The translations under genes and the position numbers were made by a program. Below, in pieces: positions 1 through 7,903 of a stretch of DNA of 64,000 bases; position 1 is the first letter of the stretch; every line of letters begins with the position of its first letter. The DNA is taken from the NCBI RefSeq assembly GCF_026248825.1, contig NZ_CP110973.1, positions 1,860,001 through 1,924,000 of the forward strand, written 5' to 3'. Below the pieces are notes generated by a model. It did no database searches, had not been told where the DNA came from, and saw only the letters and a program-made list of their open reading frames with translations. Source of the DNA: Larkinella insperata (GTDB lineage: Bacteria > Bacteroidota > Bacteroidia > Cytophagales > Spirosomataceae).

Positions 1-1032
1 GAAACGTACTGCCGGTACATGCGCCAGTTTCGGCTCGATAAGCCCATCGGGTTACAGCTCCGGGGCGAAACCAAACCCGTGGTTCCGAACCCGCAGTCGC
101 CGGGCTGGAGCCGTTTGTCGCTCAGTTCGATGGCCATTGGGTATGAGTTAAAATTGACGCCGTTGCAGATGCTGGCCTTCTACAACGCGGTTGCCAACGA
201 CGGTAAGTGGGTGCAACCCATGCTGGTGAAGCAGATACGGCGGGCCAACGAAGTCGTCAAAGAATTTGAACCGTACGTGGCGCCGGATCCGATTTGCAGT
301 CAGTCGACCATCCGGCTGGCCAAAAAAATGCTCGAAGGCGTGGTTGAACACGGCACCGCCCGGAAAAGCCAGAGCCCGTATTACCGGTTTGCGGGCAAAA
401 CCGGTACGGCCCAGAGGCTCATCAACGGCCGGTATCAGGTGGGCAAATATTACACGTCCTTTATCGGTTATTTTCCGGCCGAAAAACCGAAGTACAGCAT
501 TGCCGTCGTTGTGGACACGCCCCACGGTGCCAGCATCGACCTGCTGTACGGGGGCAGCGTTTCGGCGCCGGTATTCCGGGAAATTGCCGACCGGATTTAC
601 GCCTACGACATTCCCATGCACCGGCCTTTCGCCAGCACTTCCAAACCGGTTCGTCCGTCTAGCCGGGGCATCAAAGCCGGTTTTGCCGACGACATCCGGA
701 CCATCAGTACGGAGCTGAATATCAACACACCGCCCAGTCCCGACGGTTGGGTGAAAGCCGAAACGGAAGGCTCAAAAACGCAGTGGGTGAGCCAGCCCAC
801 GCAAACCCGGGTACCCGACCTGCGCGGCATGACGCTGCGCGACGCCCTGCACCTGCTCGAAAACCGGGGCTTCCGGGTTCGATTTGAAGGCTACGGCAAA
901 GTGGTCGATCAATCGGTTCCGCCGGGAAGTCCGTTGCCACATCCGCGCAAAATTACGCTAACTTTGCGGCAAACCGCCCGGCCCGATACGCTGGCAGTTG
1001 CCCTCAACAAACATAATCAACCCGGAAAGTAA
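1..1032 (+). CDS. ftsI: Peptidoglycan D,D-transpeptidase FtsI/PBP3, C-terminal part, with PASTA domain
   Basis: The reading frame is open from base 1, so this is the 3' end of a gene that begins outside the window. The product is the class B penicillin-binding protein that cross-links septal peptidoglycan from the periplasmic side. The conserved KTGT box of the transpeptidase fold is visible in AGKTGTAQR (around 388-414), preceded by the usual SSMAIGYE segment. A single PASTA domain begins at VPDLRGMTLRDAL and runs to the C-terminus; such domains are common on FtsI-type proteins of Bacteroidota. The stop codon lies 31 bases before the preferred murE start, consistent with one division/cell-wall operon. 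The family is clear; the catalytic SxxK and SxN boxes are upstream of or near the window edge and were not checked. Confidence 0.93.
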   Translation, partial: ETYCRYMRQFRLDKPIGLQLRGETKPVVPNPQSPGWSRLSLSSMAIGYELKLTPLQMLAFYNAVANDGKWVQPMLVKQIRRANEVVKEFEPYVAPDPICSQSTIRLAKKMLEGVVEHGTARKSQSPYYRFAGKTGTAQRLINGRYQVGKYYTSFIGYFPAEKPKYSIAVVVDTPHGASIDLLYGGSVSAPVFREIADRIYAYDIPMHRPFASTSKPVRPSSRGIKAGFADDIRTISTELNINTPPSPDGWVKAETEGSKTQWVSQPTQTRVPDLRGMTLRDALHLLENRGFRVRFEGYGKVVDQSVPPGSPLPHPRKITLTLRQTARPDTLAVALNKHNQPGK

Positions 1033-1063
1033 GGATGCGAGAGCCTTTTTTTCCCGTTTATCT

Positions 1064-2530
1064 ATGCTGTTAACCCATATTTTGTATAAAGTACCGCTGC
1101 TGTCGACCTCTGGCAACATGAGTGTTGAAGTTGACCAGTTGACGATGGACTCGCGAAAGGCGCGCCCGGGCAGTTTGTTTGCCGCCGTTCGCGGGACGCA
1201 GACCGACGGCCACCGGTTTATTAATAAAGCCGTTGAACAGGGAACAACCGTTATTTTGTGTGAGGAGTTGCCCGAAAACCGGTCCGAACACGTCACCTAC
1301 GTTCAGGTTCAGGACAGCAGCTACGCGCTGGGGCTGATTGCGGCCAATTTTTACGATCATCCTTCCAAAAAGCTGAAACTGGTCGGCGTGACCGGCACCA
1401 ACGGCAAAACCTCAACGGCTACCCTACTGTTTCGGCTGTTTCGGCAACGGGGTTACCGGGTGGGCCTGCTCTCAACGGTGCAGAACCAGATTGACGAAAC
1501 CGTCATTCCGGCCACCCACACCACCCCCGACACCATTGCCCTGAATGAGCTGCTGGCGCGGATGGTTCAGCACGGTTGCAGCCACTGTTTCATGGAAGTA
1601 AGCTCACACGCCGTGGTTCAGCACCGGATCGTCGGTCTGCATTTCGCCGGGGGTATTTTCACGAACATTACGCACGACCACCTCGATTTTCACGAGACGT
1701 TTGATAATTACATTAAAGCCAAAAAAGGCTTTTTCGACCAACTACCGGCCTCGGCTTTCGCCCTGACAAATCTGGACGACAAGCGCGGGCTGGTGATGCT
1801 GCAAAATACGGCGGCCCAGAAAGAAAGCTACTCGCTGCAAACACTGGGGTCCTTCAAGGGCCGGATCATGTCAGAGGGCCTGTACGGGATGCAGATGGAT
1901 GTCGATGGGCGGGAGGTATGGTTTAAACTGACAGGCCGGTTCAACGCCTACAACCTGCTGGCGGTTTACGGAGCAGCCGTTTTGCTGGGCGAAGACCGCG
2001 AAGAGGTATTGACCCAGCTTTCCGTTTTACCGAGTCCGCCGGGCCGGTTTGAGATGGTCATTGCCGACAACAAACCCGTGGGCATTGTCGATTACGCCCA
2101 CACGCCGGATGCGCTGCAAAACGTACTGGAAACAATTGCGGGGCTGCGGCAGGGCAACGAGCAAATCATTACGGTTGTGGGATGCGGAGGAAACCGGGAT
2201 GCGGCCAAGCGCCCCATTATGGCCGAAATTGCCTGCAAATACAGCGACCGGGTGATTCTGACCTCCGACAATCCGCGCAACGAAGACCCAATGGCCATTC
2301 TGGAACAAATGCAGGCCGGGGTTCCGCCCGTTGCCTTCAAGAAAACCCAAACCATTGTTGACCGGCGCGACGCCATCTTTCGGGCCGTGGAGATGGCCCA
2401 GCCCAACGATGTCATTGTGGTGGCCGGTAAAGGCCACGAAGCGTACCAGGAAATCAACGGTGTCAAACACGATTTTGACGACCGCAAAGTTCTGCGCGAG
2501 GCTTTTCAACAATCCATTGCCGAAAAATAA
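1064..2530 (+). CDS. murE: UDP-N-acetylmuramoyl-tripeptide synthetase MurE
   Basis: Cytoplasmic ATP-dependent ligase that adds the third amino acid to UDP-MurNAc-dipeptide. The ATP-binding loop GVTGTNGKTSTA is clear. The motif DNPR (in TSDNPRNEDP) is the signature of the meso-diaminopimelate-adding type, so the substrate is probably meso-DAP rather than lysine (inference from the family). The frame is open back to an ATG at 998, but that start would overlap ftsI by 35 bases and add a non-conserved leader. The ATG at 1064 gives MLLTHILYKV and 488 residues, normal for the family. It lies between ftsI and mraY in the classical order of the dcw cluster. Confidence 0.95.
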   Translation: MLLTHILYKVPLLSTSGNMSVEVDQLTMDSRKARPGSLFAAVRGTQTDGHRFINKAVEQGTTVILCEELPENRSEHVTYVQVQDSSYALGLIAANFYDHPSKKLKLVGVTGTNGKTSTATLLFRLFRQRGYRVGLLSTVQNQIDETVIPATHTTPDTIALNELLARMVQHGCSHCFMEVSSHAVVQHRIVGLHFAGGIFTNITHDHLDFHETFDNYIKAKKGFFDQLPASAFALTNLDDKRGLVMLQNTAAQKESYSLQTLGSFKGRIMSEGLYGMQMDVDGREVWFKLTGRFNAYNLLAVYGAAVLLGEDREEVLTQLSVLPSPPGRFEMVIADNKPVGIVDYAHTPDALQNVLETIAGLRQGNEQIITVVGCGGNRDAAKRPIMAEIACKYSDRVILTSDNPRNEDPMAILEQMQAGVPPVAFKKTQTIVDRRDAIFRAVEMAQPNDVIVVAGKGHEAYQEINGVKHDFDDRKVLREAFQQSIAEK

Positions 2531-2633
2531 CGGGATAGCCAGGGGCTGAAGGCTGGACGCCGGAACGGTTTCCGGAAAACCACCTTCGTTGCCCCGACGA
2601 TTCTGAACCGGGATATTCAACTAATTAAACGTT

Positions 2634-3851
2634 ATGCTTTATTACCTCTTCACCTACCTCGATCAGCAGTTCGACTTTCCCGGCGCCGGGGTTTTTCAGT
2701 ATCTATCGTTCCGGGCGGGCGCGGCCATTACGCTGTCGTTGCTGATTGCGGCTGTTTACGGGCGTCAGATTATCGACATGCTGCGCAAATTGCAAATCGG
2801 TGAAGAAATTCGGGATCTAGGGCTGGAAGGACAAATGCAGAAACGCGGAACGCCTACAATGGGCGGGTTCATCATTCTGGCGTCGCTGGTTTTTCCGACC
2901 CTGCTGTTTGCCAAGCTGACCAACGTGTATATTGTGCTGTTGCTGGTTTCAACGATCTGGACCGGAATGATCGGCTTTCTGGACGATTACATCAAGGTGT
3001 TCAGGAAAAACAAGGAAGGGCTGCATGGACGCTTCAAGATTGTCGGTCAGGTGGGTCTGGGCCTGATTGTGGGGCTGACGCTGTATTTCAACGACTACGT
3101 TAAGATCCGGGTTTACAAGCCAGGCGTCATCAACACTTCCATCGGGCAGATTGAATACGGATCGTTTCAGGATGTCAAATCCATGTCGACCACCGTACCT
3201 TTCTTAAAGAACAATGACTTCAATTACACGGCTTTACTGCCCGATTTTATTCCGGATGAGTACACCTGGGTTCTTTACGTAGCCATCGTCATTTTCATCA
3301 TTACGGCGGTTTCCAACGGGGCTAACATTACCGACGGCATCGACGGTCTGGCCGCCGGAACGTCCGTCATCATCGGGTTAACGCTGGGCGTTTTTGCGTA
3401 TCTGTCCAACAACAAAACCTTTTCCCAGTACCTCAACATCATGTACATTCCCTACTCGGGTGAAATGGTGATTTTCTGTGCGGCTTTTGTGGGGGCCTGC
3501 GTCGGATTTTTGTGGTACAATTCTTACCCGGCTCAGGTGTTTATGGGCGATACCGGCAGTTTGATGCTGGGCAGTATCATCGCCGTGCTGGCGTTGGCTA
3601 CCCGGAAAGAATTACTAATTCCGGTGATGTGCGGTATTTTTCTGGTCGAACTTGTATCCGTTATTATGCAGGTTAGTTACTTTCGCTACACCAAGCAAAA
3701 ATACGGGGAAGGCAGGCGCGTTTTCCTGATGTCGCCGTTGCACCACCATTTCCAGAAAAAAGGCTACCACGAAGCCAAAATTGTTACCCGTTTCTGGATT
3801 ATCGGAATTATTCTGGCAGTTATTACGCTGGTGACGCTAAAACTTCGCTAA
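2634..3851 (+). CDS. mraY: Phospho-N-acetylmuramoyl-pentapeptide-transferase MraY
   Basis: Polytopic inner-membrane enzyme that transfers phospho-MurNAc-pentapeptide to undecaprenyl phosphate, making lipid I. Family motifs are present: TPTMGG near the N-terminus, a DDYIK segment, NGANITDGIDGLAAG with the catalytic aspartate, and the C-terminal HHHFQKKG. At 405 residues it is longer than the E. coli enzyme because of a hydrophilic stretch in the middle (around 3130-3260), which I recall as common in Bacteroidota orthologues. It is 103 bases after murE. In most genomes murD, ftsW and murG follow; here the next gene is rplM. Confidence 0.96.
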   Translation: MLYYLFTYLDQQFDFPGAGVFQYLSFRAGAAITLSLLIAAVYGRQIIDMLRKLQIGEEIRDLGLEGQMQKRGTPTMGGFIILASLVFPTLLFAKLTNVYIVLLLVSTIWTGMIGFLDDYIKVFRKNKEGLHGRFKIVGQVGLGLIVGLTLYFNDYVKIRVYKPGVINTSIGQIEYGSFQDVKSMSTTVPFLKNNDFNYTALLPDFIPDEYTWVLYVAIVIFIITAVSNGANITDGIDGLAAGTSVIIGLTLGVFAYLSNNKTFSQYLNIMYIPYSGEMVIFCAAFVGACVGFLWYNSYPAQVFMGDTGSLMLGSIIAVLALATRKELLIPVMCGIFLVELVSVIMQVSYFRYTKQKYGEGRRVFLMSPLHHHFQKKGYHEAKIVTRFWIIGIILAVITLVTLKLR

Positions 3852-3942
3852 CATTCGGACCGCTGTCCATCCTCAAACGTCCGACGAAAAGCGATTACAA
3901 CCGATAAAGAGCTTTTGAAGTAGCTGAAATTTTCAAACACCC

Positions 3943-3973
3943 TTGTATTTCAGAAATATACGCTCTATATTTG
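3943..3973 (+). promoter_or_regulatory. Bacteroidota-type promoter of the rplM operon
   Basis: A TTG at 3943-3945 is followed after 20 bases by TATATTTG at 3966-3973, an exact match to the TTG-N19/20-TAnnTTTG consensus of the primary sigma factor in this phylum. The expected transcription start is about 3977-3980, giving a leader of about 70 bases before the rplM GTG codon. Confidence 0.8.
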
Positions 3974-3975
3974 CA

Positions 3976-4000
3976 CTCCCGTTTTTGGACGGGAGTTTTT
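3976..4000 (+). promoter_or_regulatory. Short hairpin with T-tract at the 5' end of the rplM transcript
   Basis: CTCCCG (3976-3981) pairs perfectly with CGGGAG (3990-3995) and is followed by five T residues. It looks like a small intrinsic terminator but sits immediately after the rplM promoter. It may be an autoregulatory leader element of the r-protein operon, or a terminator for transcription coming from mraY. The predicted start site falls within or next to the left arm, so its presence as an intact RNA stem is uncertain. Confidence 0.45.
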
Positions 4001-4049
4001 GTGTATAGCGCAAGTAATTGTCTATCAATATATAATCTCCCATAAACAA

Positions 4050-4499
4050 GTGGATACGTTAAGCTACAAGACCATTTCGGCCAACAAAGCGACGGCGCAG
4101 AAAGACTGGGTGGTCATTGACGCGGAAAATCAGGTGTTAGGTCGGTTGGCGAGCCAGGCGGCAAAAATCATCCGCGGCAAGAACAAGGCCAACTTTACGC
4201 CGAACGTTGACTGTGGTGACAATGTCATCATCATCAACGCCGATAAAATTAAACTTACCGGTAAGAAAATGACCGATAAGGTGTATGTTCGTCACACCGG
4301 CCACCCCGGTGGTCAGCGGTTCCGGACGCCCCGCGAAATGATGGACAAGAACCCGGCCTTCATTCTGGAGCACGCCATCAAAGGTATGTTGCCGAAAAAC
4401 CGCCTGGGTAGCCGGTTGTTCACCAACCTGCACGTTTACGCCGGAAACCAGCATCCGCACGCGTCGCAGCAACCGAAAGAAATTAAACTGGATTACTAA
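4050..4499 (+). CDS. rplM: Large-subunit ribosomal protein L13
   Basis: Early-assembling protein of the 50S subunit. The sequence matches L13 throughout, with WVVIDAENQVLGRLAS, NADKIKLTGKK and the GMLPKNRLGS segment. The frame is open from 3999, but the family in this phylum begins with (M/V)DTLSYKTISANK, so I chose the GTG at 4050, giving 149 residues. The extra upstream residues (MCIAQVIVY...) look like translated leader. It is first in an operon with rpsI, the usual L13-S9 pair, behind a strong promoter. Confidence 0.95.
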   Translation: MDTLSYKTISANKATAQKDWVVIDAENQVLGRLASQAAKIIRGKNKANFTPNVDCGDNVIIINADKIKLTGKKMTDKVYVRHTGHPGGQRFRTPREMMDKNPAFILEHAIKGMLPKNRLGSRLFTNLHVYAGNQHPHASQQPKEIKLDY

Positions 4500-4511
4500 T
4501 AAATAGAGGTT

Positions 4512-4568
4512 AGACGTAAGACAAGAGGCTAAAGAATTGGATCGTCTCTTCTCTCTCGTCTTTCGTCT
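4512..4568 (+). other. Imperfect hairpin between rplM and rpsI
   Basis: Three short arms pair in register: AGACG 4512-4516 with CGTCT 4564-4568, AAGAC 4518-4522 with GTCTT 4558-4562, and AGAG 4524-4527 with CTCT 4553-4556. Single mismatches separate them. It fills most of the 82-base gap and ends 13 bases before the rpsI ATG, so it could influence rpsI translation or mRNA stability. There is no T-run after it, so it is not a typical terminator. Confidence 0.45.
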
Positions 4569-4581
4569 CATATCTTAAACA

Positions 4582-4968
4582 ATGGAACGAATCAATGCAT
4601 TAGGTCGCCGGAAAACAGCCGTGTCGCGCGTGTACCTGTCGATCGGTACCGGCAACATCGTTATTAACGGCCGAGATTACAAACAGTATTTTCCTACGGA
4701 AGTTCTGCAAATCGTTCTGAAGCAGCCGCTGGCTACGATCAGTGCCCCGGAAGGTTACGACGTGAAAGTAAACGTTCGCGGTGGCGGTATTTCCGGCCAG
4801 GCTGAGGCAACCCGGATGGGTATTGCCCGCGCGCTGTGTGAATTGAACCCCGAGTTTCGTCCGGCCCTGAAAAAAGAAGGCTTCCTGACCCGCGATTCCC
4901 GCATGGTTGAACGGAAGAAATACGGTCGTGCCAAAGCTCGTCGTCGGTTCCAGTTCTCGAAACGTTAA
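4582..4968 (+). CDS. rpsI: Small-subunit ribosomal protein S9
   Basis: 30S head protein whose C-terminal tail reaches the P-site tRNA. The N-terminal MERINALGRRKTAVSRVYL, the central RGGGISGQAEATRMGIARAL and the basic C-terminus ending RRRFQFSKR are all diagnostic. The length, 128 residues, is standard. The ATG at 4582 has no obvious Shine-Dalgarno sequence, which is normal for this phylum. It follows rplM in the conserved L13-S9 order and is probably cotranscribed with it and with rpsB downstream. Confidence 0.97.
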   Translation: MERINALGRRKTAVSRVYLSIGTGNIVINGRDYKQYFPTEVLQIVLKQPLATISAPEGYDVKVNVRGGGISGQAEATRMGIARALCELNPEFRPALKKEGFLTRDSRMVERKKYGRAKARRRFQFSKR

Positions 4969-5064
4969 TTATTTATCGTTTCACGATTTGTCCAGGCCGC
5001 ACTTGTCTGATGCCGATGTGCGGTGCTGCGTATTTTCAGTATTCATTTTTCATTCTACATTCCA

Positions 5065-5907
5065 ATGGCACAAGTAGAGTATAAAGATCTTCTGGATGCA
5101 GGTGTGCACTTTGGCCACCTTACCCGGAAATGGGATCCCCGTATGGCACCGTACATCTTCATGGAGAAGAACGGTATCCATATCATTGACCTGAACAAGA
5201 CGCTGGCGTCAATCGACGAAGCAGCCGCTGCCATCAAAGGCATCGTTCGTTCAGGCCGTAAAGTGATGTTCGTCGCTACGAAAAAACAAGCACAGGAAAT
5301 TGTTACGGAAGAAGCGCGTCGCCTGAAGATGCCCTACGTAACGGATCGCTGGCTGGGCGGTATGCTGACCAACTTCGCTACAATCCGGAAATCATTGAAG
5401 AAGATGCAGGGCATCGAAAAAATGATGAAGGATGAGACTACCTACAAAAGTCTGGCAAAACGGGAACGGTTGACGGTATCCCGCGAAAAAGATAAACTGG
5501 AGCGCGTATTAGGTGGAGTTGCTGACCTGACGCGTTTGCCGGCGGCTCTGTTCATCGTTGACGTAAAACGGGAGCACATTGCCGTTGCCGAAGCAAAACG
5601 GCTGGGTATTCCGGTTTTCGCGATGTGTGATACCAACTCGAACCCGGATGAAGTAGATTTCCCGATTCCGGCCAACGACGATGCGTACAAATCGATCCGT
5701 TTGATCACGCTGGCGATTGGTAAGGCAATCGAAGAAGGTCTGCTGGAGCGGAAGCAGGATAAAGACGATCAGCGCTTGCAGGAAGAGGAAGAAGCGAAAC
5801 GGGCGGAAGATGTACGTTCATCGCAGGCTGAAGGCCAGTTGGTTGAAGCTGAAGGTGAGGCCAGCGGCCCGGTTGCGGCTGATCAAGCAGACGAGCAGGA
5901 GGATTAA
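5065..5907 (+). CDS. rpsB: Small-subunit ribosomal protein S2
   Basis: S2 of the 30S subunit. The frame is open from 5023 but the conserved N-terminus MAQVEYKDLLDAGVHFGH starts at the ATG at 5065, giving 280 residues. Core motifs include GHLTRKWDPRMAPYIF, ATKKQAQ, RWLGGMLTNF and PVFAMCDTNSNPDEVD. The C-terminal 45 or so residues are a very acidic, Gln/Glu-rich tail (EEEEAKRAEDV and onward) beyond the globular fold, as often seen in Bacteroidota. The gene precedes tsf, the classical rpsB-tsf pair. Confidence 0.97.
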   Translation: MAQVEYKDLLDAGVHFGHLTRKWDPRMAPYIFMEKNGIHIIDLNKTLASIDEAAAAIKGIVRSGRKVMFVATKKQAQEIVTEEARRLKMPYVTDRWLGGMLTNFATIRKSLKKMQGIEKMMKDETTYKSLAKRERLTVSREKDKLERVLGGVADLTRLPAALFIVDVKREHIAVAEAKRLGIPVFAMCDTNSNPDEVDFPIPANDDAYKSIRLITLAIGKAIEEGLLERKQDKDDQRLQEEEEAKRAEDVRSSQAEGQLVEAEGEASGPVAADQADEQED

Positions 5908-5950
5908 GACTATCTAAGAGCAACGATGTTGCCAAGCTTATACGTTCGGA

Positions 5951-5975
5951 TAGCCCGTAGCCTCGCTATGGGCTA
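5951..5975 (+). other. Hairpin between rpsB and tsf
   Basis: TAGCCCGTAGC (5951-5961) pairs with GCTATGGGCTA (5965-5975), an 11-bp stem with one G-T pair and a three-base loop. The following bases (TTCCGTTTCC) contain no clear T-run. It resembles the intercistronic attenuator known between rpsB and tsf in other bacteria and may reduce read-through or protect an mRNA end. Confidence 0.5.
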
Positions 5976-6051
5976 TTCCGTTTCCGGTGATCTGATTACC
6001 AAATAGTTTACACGATTTAGAACTTGCTAACAGAAAATTAATAAACAAACA

Positions 6052-6885
6052 ATGGCTATTACCGCACAAGACGTTAACAGACTCCGGCAGGAAACTGGCG
6101 CCGGTATGATGGATTGCAAAAAAGCACTCACTGAAGCCGACGGCGATTTCGAGAAAGCAAAAGATATCCTGCGCAAGCAAGGCCAGAAAATCGCTAGCAA
6201 ACGTGCCGAAAATACAACTTCTGAAGGAAAGGTTCTAACGCACGTTAGCCCGGATGGCAAAACAGGCCGTATCATCGGCTTTGCCTGCGAAACGGAACCC
6301 GTATCGAACGTGGCCGATTTCCAGAACCTGGCAATGTCCCTGATGGACAACGCCGTTGCTGCGAAACCGACGACGAAAGAAGAACTGCTGGCCTTACCGC
6401 AAGGTGATGGTCGGAGCCTCCAGGATCACATCACGGACCTGATGGGAAAAATCGGTGAGAAACTGGACGTTATTGCTTACGAAGTCGTAACGGCAGAGCA
6501 AGTAATTGCCTACAACCACTCAAACGGCAAATTAGGTGTTTTAGTTGGTCTGGACAATCTGAACGGCACTGAAGTAACCGAAGTTGGTAAAGATATTGCA
6601 ATGCAAATTGCGGCTATGAAACCTGTAGCCATCGACAAAGACGGCGTTGATTCCAGCATCGTTGAACGCGAAATCGAAATCGGTAAAGATCAGGCTCGTG
6701 CAGAAGGAAAACCGGAAGCCATGCTCGAAAAAATTGCGATGGGTAAGCTGCAGAAATTCTACAAAGAAAACACACTGCTGAACCAGGAATTCGTAAAAGA
6801 TTCTTCGCTGACCATTGCTCAGTTACTGGACAAAACCAGCAAAGGATTAACGGTTACGGCCTTCAAACGCATTTCTATCGGCTAA
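6052..6885 (+). CDS. tsf: Translation elongation factor Ts
   Basis: Guanine-nucleotide exchange factor for EF-Tu in the cytoplasm. The N-terminal UBA-like domain carries LRQETGAGMMDCKKALTEA, and the family signature continues through GFACETEPVSN and the core domain. At 277 residues it is the usual length for this phylum. It is the last gene of the translation operon and is closed by a strong terminator 28 bases after its stop codon. Confidence 0.97.
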   Translation: MAITAQDVNRLRQETGAGMMDCKKALTEADGDFEKAKDILRKQGQKIASKRAENTTSEGKVLTHVSPDGKTGRIIGFACETEPVSNVADFQNLAMSLMDNAVAAKPTTKEELLALPQGDGRSLQDHITDLMGKIGEKLDVIAYEVVTAEQVIAYNHSNGKLGVLVGLDNLNGTEVTEVGKDIAMQIAAMKPVAIDKDGVDSSIVEREIEIGKDQARAEGKPEAMLEKIAMGKLQKFYKENTLLNQEFVKDSSLTIAQLLDKTSKGLTVTAFKRISIG

Positions 6886-6912
6886 GCGAATCTTGCTTGC
6901 ATCTTATAAAAA

Positions 6913-6942
6913 AGCCCGGTCTATTTAGACTGGGCTTTTTTT
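6913..6942 (+). terminator. Rho-independent terminator of the rplM-rpsI-rpsB-tsf operon
   Basis: AGCCCGGTCT (6913-6922), loop ATTT, AGACTGGGCT (6927-6936), then an unbroken T-run to 6942. The ten-pair stem has a single G-T pair. Confidence 0.9.
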
Positions 6943-7069
6943 ATGATATATAAACTATTTTTATTTTATTTGCACATACAATTATAATTCAATTCTGTCA
7001 ATCAACATGAATACTGAGCGTTAACTCAACTAAGAAAGTTACTTTATCGCTATTTAATCGTCATACAGA
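6943..7069. other. AT-rich gap between tsf terminator and sigma-factor gene
   Basis: About 130 very AT-rich bases. TTATTTGCAC at about 6966-6975 resembles the end of a -7 element (TTTG followed by CAC is common in this phylum), but I cannot find the TA dinucleotide at the right spacing or a TTG 19-20 bases upstream, so a promoter for the sigma-factor gene is only a possibility. Confidence 0.25.
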
Positions 7070-7681
7070 ATGATTGCATCGTTAGAATTAAAACGGATGA
7101 CGGATGAAGAGCTTGTTCGTCTGTATGTCGCGAGTCAGAGTAACCGCTACTTTGAACACTTGTACAGCCGATACAATGATAAAGTATACCGAAAATGCCT
7201 GATGTTTACCAAAGACCCCGTCAAAGCGGAAGACTTTACGCACGATATTTTCCTGCGATTGATCGTGCGTTTAAGCAGCTTCAAAGAACAGTCTAAATTT
7301 TCGACCTGGCTGTATTCAATCACCTACAATTACTGCACGGATCAGCTTCGGTCAAACCGAAAGCGGATTGAAGTACCCGTCCATGAAGAAATGGAGTGGC
7401 TTGATGACGGTGATGATAAGGAAGTGATGGAGATGGAGGCCCAGCGGCTGCAGGTAGCCCTTGGGCAGCTAACCGTGGAGGAGCAAAGCTTGCTGCTTAT
7501 GAAATACCAGGACGACGTCAGTATTAAGGAAATAGCGAACATTCATAATCTGAGCGAAAGTGCGGTAAAGATGCGGTTGAAACGGGCAAAAGAGAAGCTG
7601 AAGAAGCGCTATCTAGAAACTATGCTTTTTGTTGGCCTGCTGATTGCCAAATTTATAGCCTGGACAAGAGTTCATAAATAA
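7070..7681 (+). CDS. ECF-type RNA polymerase sigma factor (sigma-70 family)
   Basis: Sigma-70 region 2 is seen in EHLYSRYNDKVYRKCLMFTKD...AEDFTHDIFLRLI and FSTWLYSITYNYCTDQLR. Region 4 is seen in LTVEEQSLLLMKYQDDVSIKEIA and LSESAVKMRLKRAKEKLKK, the DNA-binding helix-turn-helix. The length is 203 residues. Odd feature: after region 4 the protein ends in about 20 extra residues containing a hydrophobic run (MLFVGLLIAKFIAW), which could be a membrane-contacting tail or an anti-sigma docking helix. No classical anti-sigma gene (FecR, RsbW or zinc-finger type) is adjacent; the next frame is a short broken ORF. An alternative start is the ATG at 7097. Confidence 0.85.
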   Translation: MIASLELKRMTDEELVRLYVASQSNRYFEHLYSRYNDKVYRKCLMFTKDPVKAEDFTHDIFLRLIVRLSSFKEQSKFSTWLYSITYNYCTDQLRSNRKRIEVPVHEEMEWLDDGDDKEVMEMEAQRLQVALGQLTVEEQSLLLMKYQDDVSIKEIANIHNLSESAVKMRLKRAKEKLKKRYLETMLFVGLLIAKFIAWTRVHK

Positions 7682-7695
7682 CGATACTGGAATAA

Positions 7696-7895
7696 ATGGA
7701 TTCAAACTATAATGTCTTCAAAGAGATTGAGCCGCCCGACTCCTGTCCTCCCCATATAAAGAGTTGGTCTCGGAGATCGATCTAATCCGTAATTCGCTCA
7801 CCCTTATCGAGATTTTCGTCGATGATTTAATGAAGGTAGCATCGTCGCTGATCTCAATTCCTCAATTACCTGACAATTCTCAAAACCTTAACTAG
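7696..7895 (+). pseudogene. Small frameshifted ORF downstream of the sigma factor
   Basis: An ATG at 7696 opens MDSNYNVFKEIEPPDSCPP in frame 1 and reaches a stop after 29 codons. From about 7750 frame 3 is open as YKELVSEIDLIRNSLTLIE... and ends at 7893-7895, nine bases before the channel gene. Joining the two at the C-rich stretch near 7750-7755 gives a protein of about 66 residues with an amphipathic helical C-terminal half. I do not recognise it. It could be a broken gene, a sequencing slip in the homopolymer, or a frameshift-expressed partner of the sigma factor. Confidence 0.4.
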
Positions 7896-7903
7896 GTCTT
7901 CTT

